Below, piece after piece: positions 22,870-50,500 of a DNA stretch of 64,000 nucleotides. This stretch comes from Siniperca chuatsi (Eukaryota > Chordata > Actinopteri > Centrarchiformes > Sinipercidae), in the NCBI RefSeq assembly GCF_020085105.1, contig NC_058042.1:13780501-13844500 (forward strand), read 5' to 3'. A model generated the notes under the pieces. It had not been told where the DNA came from. It saw nothing but the letters and a program-made list of their open reading frames with translations, and did no database searches. Each line of letters starts with the position of its first letter. Position 1 is the first letter of the stretch. The position numbers were made by a program, and so were the translations under genes.

Positions 22870-25800
22870 AGGCAACAAAAACAGCTGCATCGTCCACTGC
22901 ATTTAATACTCTGGAAAAATACATGTACATGTGAGCATAAAAAAATGACCAAATTCCCAATGTCTATATCAGTCAGCACACACAGTGGTTTCACCAAAAT
23001 GAGTTTCAGATGCTATCAGATATTTTGGTGTTCTGGTGAGATGGGAAGAGAGATTACAGAGATGGAGGTGTTTAATGAGATGATACATGCTGAAGGCTTG
23101 GCTTTATTTCTGTCCTCTCTTCCACTGTAAATGTTGTTTTGTGAGGGGTGTCAGTTTATGGAAATGTGTGCACACTCCCTGGCAGCCAGCCTGATGCGCT
23201 GGACTGCAGGACTACCCCCCTATTTTCTGGGGTAAAACACCCTCTCCTCATGGGTTTAAAGAGTGGAAATATTTCAGGCCATGTCGCCTCTGGTTCATCT
23301 TATCTTATGGAAGGAATTTGGTTGCGATTGGAAAGGTATTTAAACTTTAAATATATTCACTGAGAAAAGTAATTCAAATACTTGCAAACATATGTAGTAT
23401 GTAAAAAAAAAAAAAAAAAAAAAGTTGGATATGATACTGATGTATTTATACAAAGTTCCTCCTTTTTATTTTATTTTGTGCACCGTTATCGGTTTAAGGA
23501 AACATTCATCTGTATCACATAACATGTTAAAATGCCACTGACGTCATGACACTAATATGACAAGTCCAGATAGCTGATAGCATATCATATCGTTGGCCCT
23601 AGTCATCTCGAAGGATTCTGTAAATATAAATACAAAAATATCTATTCAGGTTAACTTTGATTTTGTATAAAATGCAATTCTGTCCAAATTCTGAAAATAG
23701 CTTCTTTGACTAAATGAGACTGGTTGGGATTTGACAGACTTAGAGGTTGCAACAGAATCGCTTCTTTTAGCTACATGTGTGTATATTTGGGGAGGGGTTT
23801 GGGCAGCATCTTTCCTACTATAACTCCTAAGTGCCTCGCACAGTTAGCTGTTTGTGTCATAGTAGAGGTGCTTGTCTGCATAAGAGGAAATGCACTGTAG
23901 CACCATCGGTTAAAAGGTATTTGTCCATTTCTTGTCATCCAAATAATTTATTTCGTTTTACATTTTTGTTAATGTACAACAAGTCTGTGGTCGCTGTTAT
24001 TTTTCAGAAATAAGATTTCTTTGGCCTAGCTGATAGCGTTCAATAGAGCAATAGATTTAATGCCTTCATACAAGCTGTAAAGGCTGCTGATATTAAGAAA
24101 AAACACGTGATGGAACTTTTGGGCCCACCAGACGAACACTTCCCGTGGTTGAAACCACTCGCTTTGTAGCCAAAAGACAATAATTTGCTGTGGTTTGAAC
24201 AAAATGAGATATTGTATCCTTCAGTGTTTAACAACACTGTCCTCCTTTGGTTTCACATGTTTTATTCACACTGTACTTTGCATGTCAGTTAAAACATTCC
24301 CAGTTTCTACATGAAGTAGCTGTAGAGACAGATCCCTGTAGGAAACCTGTTTGTCCAGTCAGGTCTTTTTGTTCGGTCTCTTTCAGTGCCCATTTAAAAA
24401 GACGACCTTTGCCTTCAATGTACAACAGTTTGTCACACTGGGCACCCTGCCTTCACAAGAATGTTCCTAATTAATTTGTGTCCTTAAGGGGTTGCTTAAT
24501 TGTCTTATGTAACTTCTCTTCTTTTAAAAAAAAAAAAAAAATTAAACCATTATACTGTACCATATCAAATAATCTGTAATAATATTTATGGTTTCATGAC
24601 ACCATAATCTAATCAAAATTAATTAAGTGTACATTATCATTCTTAAGTCTGTATGCAAGGCCCTGCTTAATCCTATGGATAGTGTACATCAGTAGCTTTC
24701 ACAGAATTAATGGCAAGTGTCAAGAGAGCAGCTATTTGCTATTCAAATAATAGCAAAAAAGGAAAACTGGAGTGAATTGGAACATGGAACCAAAGATGCA
24801 CATTAGTCACTATTTTCTGTTTTTATAGTTGGTAATCATCCATAAGATTAACCAGTGACCATTTCTTGTCCTACTCTTGCATGGAGTCCTTGCATTCCAA
24901 ACCTCAGACCTGCCTATGAACTCTTGTTTTGAATAACACCCTATAAACATGGTAGAAATGCCTTACTCCACTCAACCATATCTGGGGTTTCAGGAGTCAA
25001 AGGAGAAAAAAAAACAGAATTGTCTATGGTAGATTATGGTAAATTCTTTAAACTGGTCTACAAATACAATGCGACTCTGTAAGGGAATAACCACAAGACC
25101 ATATTGGTGTACAGTCTACTTCATGCATGATTTGATTTGTTGTCAAAATGATGCTACACATCTGGTCTGGATTTACTTTTGATAAAAATGAAGCTCTTAC
25201 TGTTTTTATTTTTCATTTATTTTTCCCTCTCTTTTTTTGTGACTGGGTGGAATGTGCACCTGAGGGTCTGTTGCCGAAGAGAAATGAAGCACAATTTAAG
25301 AACAGCCAGGAGCAGTACCACCACATGTTGAAATAAGCACTTTTCCTTGGACACTTGTATCAATTCCCTGTTGGTACAGTTAAAGATACAGAATGCATAG
25401 TTTTCTCTTTGCCTTGCCTTTTTAGAACATTTAGTAATGAACATAGAAGTTAACCTGCACAGTAAAACTTCATTATTTATCTGCATTTGCTGCTTAAGTT
25501 ATGGAAGGTGCCCCTGGTGGTTAACTATGGAATAACCCCCTTCTACTGGTGATATTGTACATTTAATATCACTCCTCTAGAAATCATTGTCATTACATCT
25601 TTGCTAGGGATGTTTTTTGGGACATCTTGAAGTAGAACCAAATAAATGTCCATTCATTTTCAGCTTAGTCCTTTTTGCCCATGAAACGTTCCCTTGTTTG
25701 TGTTTACATCCCACTTAGGTATGTTTTGTTTTTGTTGTCAAATATGGTTTTGCCCATAGACACTTTCTGTTGAAAAGAATTTGGAAATGTCAGCCTAACC

Positions 25801-27699
25801 TGATTGACCACACAGATAATTCTTCATAAAACATGGCCACACTTGTTAAAATTTGGCATTTAGCTGAGTGGAATGAAGTGTTTTCCTGCTGCTTGGTTTC
25901 AAAGTTGCACTTGCTCTTTGTAAAGATTGGATGTTGCTCCCAACATTGAATAATGAACAGATGTAACTTTTGTACTCACACGTCAGTTGAAAGCAACTGC
26001 CTCTTCACGTGCTAACTGAATTGCCTTCAACCACTATTGACAGTCTACATCTGTATGAGACTATGAGCTTCTGCTTCCAGTCCTTTTGTATTCAGGATAT
26101 CAAGACATTGTAAGCACATGGCTGGCTGCATTTTTGTGTCCTGAATTAATTCAGAAGTTTGATTGTATGACTTTAACACAATTCTGTAGGCCTCTAAGCT
26201 GCCATGTGGATTCTAGCTTCTTATGCCGACAAAGATAAGGAAAATGTTTATCAAACCCCTGGCTTCAATAAAACCAAGAATCCAAACGTTGGTTGACTTT
26301 CACATTTTTGCGTCTATGTATAAAATGTTTATTGATTTTTCATTTTACCACGAAACACTAAAGGTTGTAAGAACAGACCATTTTTACCACTACTTTAGTT
26401 ACTCCACAACCCCTAACTCCAGCCCCACACTACAGCACAAACAGTATGAAATAGTGACATTACTAACTAATGACAACTATTGTGCTGATTGCTCAATTAA
26501 AAATAGACATGTAAATAGAAAGATCGTTTGCCACTGCACTGTAACAAATGCAGTAAGTTTATTTGCATGTCAGTAAAACACTGAAAGATCACAAGCATCA
26601 CCATGTAAAGATTTAAATATATCCATATTGTAGTTGTAACAAAGCCTCCCTTTGTTTTGTATTCATCAAATGTTATGAAAGGTGAAAGCAGTACAGTCCT
26701 AGTAAATCAATGTGTATTTTCCACCAGAATCACATGATCTATGTAAAATTTCCTGCTGGTATCCTAAACAGATGATTTCTTAAATCTGAACTCATTCAAC
26801 TGAATTTACTTAGTCTTTGTTTTTAACCCAGTCGTTCTTGTTTAATTGCCTGTATCCTGTAATCTCCAAACATGTTGTCCTGCCACTATCCATCCCACTA
26901 CTCCAAAGTCCCCATGTTGACGCCATACCAGTTTGCAACACTGCACATTTTATTGGCTGAGGCATTGCTAGGGAAACATTTTTGAGGGTGAATCTGCACA
27001 TTTGTATTGTATATTTGAGCAGACTCTTTAATTTTTGTAAATGCCCAGCAGAACCAACTCAAAAAAGAACAGAACTCTCCTTAAGTGAAAATACTGAAAA
27101 CCCACTGGCATCTTAACCAGAGAACTGCACCACTTCATTAAAGGATAATAGGTGCTTGGATGCAACACTCCGGTATCAAGACTTTTCCAGTATCTCCAGC
27201 CCTCTGCAATCACCTAGGCAAGCTTTTAATACCACTAAATACCATAGGAGGGCAGTAAGGTTTAAAGAAAATTAGGCCTATCCTGCTGAAAGTTGACTTG
27301 ACATGACATCTGATAAAAATCCAGGATATTTTGCTTTCACACCTGCATCAATCAATTTGGAGAAAAATAGCTGTAAACTACCATACCGATATGACTATAT
27401 GATGCTTCATAGACCATTGCTTGCCATCTAAGCTGCGCAGTTTAAAGATTTAAGGACTTGATGGGACAATCCTGTCCTATACTCATAAAAATAACTATAG
27501 CAAAGCCCTTATATTTATTTTTTTTCTTATATTTTGATATTTAAAGTTTTGTTGTTGTGGGTTTGTTTGTTTTTTTTTTTACAGATAATACAGCAAATAA
27601 TATTAAGATCGTTATAGTGATAGGCTACCCCGGAAGATAAAGTACAGCATAAACTCCATAAAAAGAACTGCAGCCACACTGCGATCCTCTGGAGAATAA

Positions 27700-27700
<1 letters not shown>
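22870..27700. other. dync1li2 3' UTR and intergenic spacer
   Basis: AT-rich and non-coding. Plus-strand AATAAA occurs at 25641-25646 and 26267-26272, and ATTAAA at about 24540, so a 3' UTR of 1.7-3.4 kb is possible. Homopolymer A tracts lie at about 23403-23423 and 24526-24541. A CTCF-like CCACCAGGGG core is at 25520-25511 on the minus strand. Nothing in the rest is recognisable. Confidence 0.45.
26267..26272 (+). terminator. candidate distal poly(A) signal of dync1li2
   Basis: Canonical AATAAA about 3.4 kb past the stop codon. A nearer AATAAA lies at 25641. Which one is used cannot be told from sequence. Confidence 0.3.
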
Positions 27701-42933
<15,233 letters not shown>

Positions 42934-45900
42934 GTGCTGGCAGACAATCAAACGCACTAAGGGAAAGCCACACTACCGGCAGCTGACTGAGGTGGACTCT
43001 GCCTTCAAAACAGTATTTCATTCAAGTCTCGAGTGGAAGGGCCGTCTCAAGCTCACCACATGCTTCTGACTTCTCATCACAACACCTCAGCTGTGCTTTC
43101 TGTCTGCCCAGCCACTGAATAAATCTTCATTTCATAGCCACAGATGAGAGTGTCTTAGTTATCCTGGCTTCAGTGATACATTAAGTCTCTAAAGTGAAGA
43201 GCTCGAGACAGAATTCAAGGTATTCTCTTTAAAACGTTCCATCCACCTATCTTTCTAAATCATTGTGAAAGATGACTTTCACGAAGATCCAAACAAAAAA
43301 AAGGCTGACTTCACTCAAACTGTGCACCAACACGTAGGTGTTGACTTTTTAGAAAGTTTTGTGTTTCACTGTGAATGAAGTCAAGTAAAAGAAGGTCAGC
43401 TTTTGTACAGTTTGCTTGTTTCGTGCTGCTTTCTGTGAAGTCTGTGGTAATAAATGTAATCATGGATCCAGGAGGCCACTGGACCAGCAGCATACAGTAA
43501 CCTGCAGTACAACAGAAGCACCATGACTTTCCTGTTCTTTCTTACATACTGACATCAGCCTTTGGCTTCTACCTGTGAGCAAAGCTGACATTAGATATTT
43601 AATCTAAAGATTACACATGCTGACATAAGAGTTTGTTTCTCCTTTGTCTTGACTAACTTTACAAATTCCTTTGCGACCTTTAGTTGCTTTTAAGATCTTT
43701 CCCGCCAGCAGTTATACAGTGACAGCGCAGGGTCATTCTTAAATGCAATAAAGATGGACAGTACTACATAAGGTGAAAATATTGAAATGAGTGAAAAAGA
43801 TTTACTTCTTTGCAACACAAATGCATCCAATGGTGGTGACATAATTATGAGACCAAAATAAAAACTTTTAATACTTTATTCCATCTATTTTATCCTAGGT
43901 TGTGCAGAAACTATCCAAACAATATTCACATTAGCATTTCGAAAATTTAACTTTTGAGGTCTGTGTTGGGTCAACACTGTGAGCCAGGAGTAGGTTATTT
44001 CAGGTGATGATAAGGTAATTGGTATCTTGTTACTTTTGCACATATCCAAGGCTTCAGGTTACACAAATGCTGACGGCACATCAGTGAGATTCATTTTGAA
44101 ACAAACATCAGTAGGTAACCTGGTCGAGATCAATGCCCTTAGCCTATACACTGTATCTCAGGTATTGACACACTCCTTTCAATCTTTCATTCTTAAAAAA
44201 ACATTTGAAATAAAATCACAGTGTGCCTCGACCTGAACACTGTATTTATTAATGCCTTCCTAATTATTACACATAGGACTATCACAGAGAATGGAATTAA
44301 TGACCCTTTAAGTTAAGTGAAAATTAATTTAAAAAGAGGGTGAAGGTGGAGACAGGGTGATGGAAATACGATACATTATTGTCACAGCTTTCACTCTGTA
44401 TTTGGTTGAATTAAAATGTCTGTATATGTATCTACAGTATATTATCACATACTTCATCTATCATTCCACATTGTAGCTGTTATAAAGCTCATACATACAG
44501 AGTGCAAAACAGACTTCATTCCTTCAATGTTTTTCTGTTCGGCCAGTGTACCTGTACAAACAGAAGGCCTAATCTTGAAAAATCACATCATGTTTGCTTT
44601 TTAGGATGAAGGAAGAAATGTCAACTTAATTTGTGGTGTCTTACATTGTTCTAATGCATTGAATCTACACTACAGTTACACATGTGTATGTTTTTGTTGT
44701 TGTTTGAGACGTCTTTATGTATATTAGGTTGGATGAGTGTGCAGGAACTAAATCAACTCTATGGCTCCATCTTCTGGTCGTCATCTACAATGTACTCATT
44801 GTGACGTCAGTGGACTGACTGTACAGCCAGATAACTACAGTAGTGTGTGTACAAGGGAAGGACCAGAAATGTATTTGTCTGTGGTTTAAAATAAAAACTG
44901 TATGACTTCTTAAACAGCCTAAAACGTTTCCACGCTACACAGTATGCTTGATTAATCTAAGACTTTTTCTCATGTTTTTAGTAACTTATATCATGTACAA
45001 CTGCTATTTTTCCTGGTTTGGTGACCGAAGTAGTTTTATGAATAGACAATCATATTTGTTATTCTGTCTCTCACTTACATTGATCGATTTGTTTCTGAGT
45101 GATGTAAGCATGGTCATATAAACATTTGTACAGCAAACTTTGAAACACAATCATGCAAGTGCATTATGCTATTTGATGATATAAACTGACCACTGTATTT
45201 GTCACAAACTATCAAGCTGCAGCTCTCTATATACAATTTTATGCTACAATATGTTATGAACTGTTTGTATTTATGGGGAAGAGAAGAAATGCTTTCCACT
45301 AGTTTCCAGATTGGGCTAAAAAAGCAGACATGATCAGTTTGACTGTTTGGATTAAGTTAGGGGTGCGCTGCTCTCCTGTTTCCTTTTAATTCTGTGTGCT
45401 TTGTTAATGATTACAACGAGGTCTGTCTTATACAGCATGGAGCCGTACTTAGCTGTATTTTTGTATTTAAAACAATCATAAGAGGCTTCATGTCAGTTTA
45501 TAGTGACAATTTAAATAAAGTGATTTGGACATTACTGAAAATAGCTCAGGTTTTTATTCAAACATTTTTTGCACAAAAGGCCAAAACAGTAAAAAACAAA
45601 TGTTATAGTTCACCTACAATAGTGCAGCAAGCGGCCTCATGTATAAACTGATACTGTGTTCATCTTGATCATGAGATTATTTTTAAATTGTGTATGCACG
45701 GCAAAGGGGTATGTTGACTTTTGTTGCCGTCCGGTGAAAACCATGCATCTCCAGATTTGGTAATGTTGAATTTTTCAGATAAACAGAAGGATTAAATGTT
45801 TCTTCATGGGTAAAATTTCTCCTACTTCTTTGCATAAATAAACCATTTAAAACCCAAATGGATTGTCTGAAAAATACATTATCCCAAAGTTTACATGCCT

Positions 45901-47588
45901 GTTTTTCTTAGTTTGTGAAAAGTGAATGTTTTAGAGATACATGGTTTTCACAGGACAGCGAAGACATATAACATCACACACTGATAAGCATCAGTCAAGG
46001 CCGGTTCTTTTACATTTGCCCTGCAGATGTGTGCACATCTAGCCCTCGGCCGGCATAGATCTGGGAGCTTTTTCTCAACTTTAGTCTCAATGTATTAATA
46101 ACAACTTCTGCATATTTCTGCCTACGCATCATTCAAACAAAATATTAACACAAATGAAGCCACCGAAGTAACAAACTATCAAAACTCTCCCATATAAGGC
46201 ACAACAGTGAATAATTATTGGATGTAATTTCAACTTTGGAAGTATTTTCTTAACTATTAGTACAATGCTTTCCACATGGAAATTAGATGCCACTGATGCC
46301 ATTTTTCAGTCATCCATTTTCAATTCACAGTGCTGTTGTAACACTCATGTAGTGCAGTGTTTACTACATAAACAGTCACTGTGGCATTCTAGTGCGTCTA
46401 ATTTCTCAGTAGTGGCAATGGAGGAACTGAAGAATCAAACACATGCAGAATCGGCAACAAAAAAAAAAAAAACGCAATTGGACAGGCAGCGAGGTATGTC
46501 AAACTTTTGAAAATGTATCATCATTTCTGTTGCTTACAGCTTAACTCTTAAACATAAACATGTTGGGACATATAAACAGTGTAATAACCCAGAAAAGGTT
46601 GTCATGCAGTAAAGCACACCACAGGAACTCTGTTGACCCAAAAGTGGAATTTAAAGAAAGATCAGCAAACATCCTCAAATTAAAAAAATACACTCCTGTA
46701 GAGTTAAAACAGTTGGACAGAGTTTGTAACCAGCCAACCTGCAACCAATCTGTTCTTCTATATACTGTACATATGTTTCTTTATAGTAATACTGTAAGTT
46801 TATAAATGATGATGATGCCCCACTTATATAGGCCTGTGTTTCCATTTTTTATGTAGCACTTCCATTTAAAAAGGTTGAAACATCTTTGTTAGAACGCAAC
46901 TTAATTATTAGTACTCCTATTCACTAAGGACATTTATTTAGTGTTGTAGTTTAATATGTCTGTAATTAGAGCCACAGTACATGCCCAAAAGTCAATATTT
47001 GTCATTATTTCAGATTTAGACATATGCTCCAACATGTAGATGTACAAACAAACTATATGTACAAACTATAATAATGAGACCAAACTATTTCACAGCTTTA
47101 TGATCATTTAAGTATCAGGTTGATAATGGCATTTATATTTTTCCCAAATCATCTAAGACATTGGATATGAGTTTGGGCATGAAAAAGAACAGAGCATTTT
47201 GTGTATTATTTTAGAAACTACTTGTAATGACCAGTAAATTAGTAATTTAAAAAGACCAACATATTTGACATATCAGTTTAGACTTGTTTCCTGAATGCCT
47301 CAACATGATTAATGTGTGAAATATATTTCCACCCTTGGATGCACAACGGAAGAAACCCATTCAGAGGATAACTGGAGAGGATTTGGTTCCCCCTCTTACA
47401 CACATGTTCGGCTCCAGATGTCAGTGTGACCTTGATGTGATTTCTACTGTACACAGAATTAATGTAACCTTGTGGCATATTGAAACACTTGTGGATCTTT
47501 GCAGATGGCAACTCAATGGTGGCCATTTCTCCTGCAAAGGTTTGTTTTGTATGATATAACATGTCCGCTGGTGAAGATCCCCGTGGTC
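42934..47588. other. convergent 3' region of cmtm4 and cmtm3
   Basis: No coding exon. Plus-strand AATAAA signals that could end cmtm4 lie at 43118, 43747, 44890 and 45514. Minus-strand AATAAA signals that could end cmtm3 lie at 46938-46933 and 45558-45553. The two 3' UTRs may therefore abut or overlap. Confidence 0.5.
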
Positions 47589-50500
47589 TCAGTCCGAATC
47601 AGAGTCTGAACACTCATCTAGAAAATAAAATTGAAAAAACACCACTGGTATTAGAATGAGTGTTAGCTGTCTGTGTGGGTTTTCTGTGGACCAGTTACAT
47701 AAATAAGTAAAACTTTGGCAAGTGTAGTGACTTACATGCGAGAAAGTAACAAATCGAGTAATATGGTGCACTTTTTAAACAATGATAGGACATGATGTAT
47801 TAAACTATCTGAGGTTGAGTCATGATATTGCTGAAACAAATTGTGGGTTGTATTTTCGTGAAACTACACAACAAGTGCAAGGTTTGACACATAACACTTT
47901 GTTTTTTAAAGGGTTGGTTCACCCACATCACAAAAAGCATATCCATTTCCACATAGCAGTATCAAAAAGATAGTTTCAGTTTCATTCACAGAGGTCTTAA
48001 AATATCCATCCCTGAAACTTGTGACGGCTCTGCAATGTCAAAGAGGTGAAAACATTTCATATGTGACACTCAAAGCACTGAAAATGACTAAACAAACCTG
48101 CCCAGAGACAATTTAGAGGTGCAGTTGTGTACAAACAGTTAATATCAAAGTGAAACAGGCAAAACGTGGTGTGCATAAAAGGGGTTTACTGAATGTATAA
48201 GTGGTATGTCTATGCTGTAACTTGTGCACTTGTGTTTGCAGTAAAAGGTGGTCCAAAGTGAGTAGGAGGCAGTTGAAACACAAACCCAATTTCATATCTA
48301 AACTGCACTCTGCCACGTCAACACAACTTACTACAATCATTTTATTTGCAGCTCTTCAGGCTAACATGAAAACGCAGCCCAAATGTGTAAGTCAACATTA
48401 AAAGTTTAAAGGGCGGGTTTACCCAAATTACAAAAAAATACATAAATAAACGTGATAGCATGTTCTGTGGAGTGACAGGGACACCACAAATAAAATTATT
48501 TCTCAGAGACAGATATCTCAAAACCTGGGCAAACAAAACCAAAAGTATCTGCATGGCTACATCCTGCTAGAGGTAAGTGAGAAAATGTGTTTATGTCATT
48601 TGGACTAACTGACTCTTTAACCCCAGAAAAGGGCAGAGGATTCTTGCATGCAAAAAAAATGACATATCTGACATTTATACATATATCTCAAAATGTAGCA
48701 GAAAAGGCCAATTTCATATATGCCCAACATGCTTTTAAAGATATACACATAATATATATAATTTTTATGACATAAATGCTGATATATGAGATTTTGATAT
48801 GTTGTTCCTTAAATTAGTAAGAGATCCATCCATCCACCTGGGCGGTGGATTCAAACCCAAGACCTTGTTGCTTTGTTGCTTGTGAGGTGACAGTGTTAAT
48901 CACTGCACAACAGATATTGGATCAAACTATATGTCCATATACAGTATAAAACATACTGTATATAGTCTATTATTTAAGTTCTTATATGGCCATATATCAG
49001 ATTTTCATTGGAGTTGTTACCTTGCTGTCTTGATGGCTCATCATTGGACTCCCCTCCTTGCTTTAGGAAATTGGCCAGCTCATTAAAAATGAGGTAAAAA
49101 TCTAAAGCGAAAACGATGGTGGCAATAAAGCCAAATACCTGTGAAAAGAAGGACATTAATATTAGTAATACATAAATTATGGTGGTGTAGGTTATGATGA
49201 GAGTTCAAAAGTCGACTTTACCCCAGCAGCCTTAGAGGACCCGTCCACATATCTGGACACTGCAATTATGGAGATGATGAAAAAGATAATGGAGGCAGTC
49301 ACACATCTCATGAAATCCTTTGAGAGAAAAGAAAGAAATGCCATGATGAACTTTATATTACTATTTTCTTAGTTTTAGCACTGGAAAACAGTTTTACTCA
49401 TGTAAAATAGCATGTATGTATATCCACTTCAAAGTTTTACATTTTATTTGAAAATTGCTCTCACCATAAGAGGCCAGAGGAAGCCTTTAAACCTCTCATT
49501 GAATTTGGTGGAGTAAGCAAACAACAAGAAGAGAGAAGCCAGGAACTCCAGCAGGGGAACTGTCACAAAGGCTGCTGCCGTGGATGCCGCGAAACATACA
49601 AATGATACAAAGGACAGAGCCTACAGAGACAATTAGAAATAGAGAGAGAAAGATAAGTGTACTAGTCTACTGTATGTTTAGATCAATGAAAATGACTGAA
49701 GCCTCGAGCAAAGGCTGTCTTGAATTTATGTACGTATTTATCTGTTTCTAAATGAACTGCTTGATGCCAAAGGCAAATTTACAACTGATAAATAAAATGA
49801 AGTTGAATCTTCTTTGATCTTCTCCCTTTAAGATAATGCTACACAGCCCCGAAGCTGTGAGTCTGTGTGAACTACAGCTTCAGGCCCACTTCCTGTAAGG
49901 AGATACAGCTGTTAAAAGACAATGTTTATTCACACAGGCACTGTACACTGTTACACTGAACCCCACTCCTTTTCTCTCACACATCACACTTGTGCAAACA
50001 CCCACAAACACAAAGCTGTAATAATGAAAGACAACGTCAAAATGTGCTCTGTGTGTGCAACAATGTCACAAGTACTTGAAATGCAAGTAAATGAGCCTGC
50101 CCTGTGTTTGACGCTCTCCATTAGAAGGGCTGGACACACCATATCAGTGCAAATGAAGGCAAGTCCAGACACCGTAATTTTAAACAGGCCTGGCCAGCTT
50201 CTCTTTGTCTCAGTCAGTCATCCAACACTGCCCTGAGGTTAGAAACTCCCCCTGACTGAACCCAAGCTGCTGCTGTTCTTTAAAAAATGCTGCTACTGAG
50301 CAACATACTGCCAGGAAGCTGTACGTTTAATAAGACAACACCTACAGGTAAACTATAGAAGCTTTTCTTCGAGTTTCTCAGTAGATCCCCGTGCATGTTT
50401 GCTAGTGGAGAATAAAGTCTGGGATGTTGGGATGACTATGTTGCACTAAACAACTCAGCACAGGATGAGCTGGCAGAGTCTCTACATTTTCCTGCACACA

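Larger units (their letters stand above)
47618..49020 (-). other. cmtm3 intron 4
   Basis: A 1.4-kb intron carrying two copies of a TTTAAAGGG-ended repeat, a fragment of the fish dispersed repeat also seen at 3560-3700, and an 11-bp hairpin at 48937-48963. The final coding exon beyond it is only 29 nt long. Confidence 0.65.
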
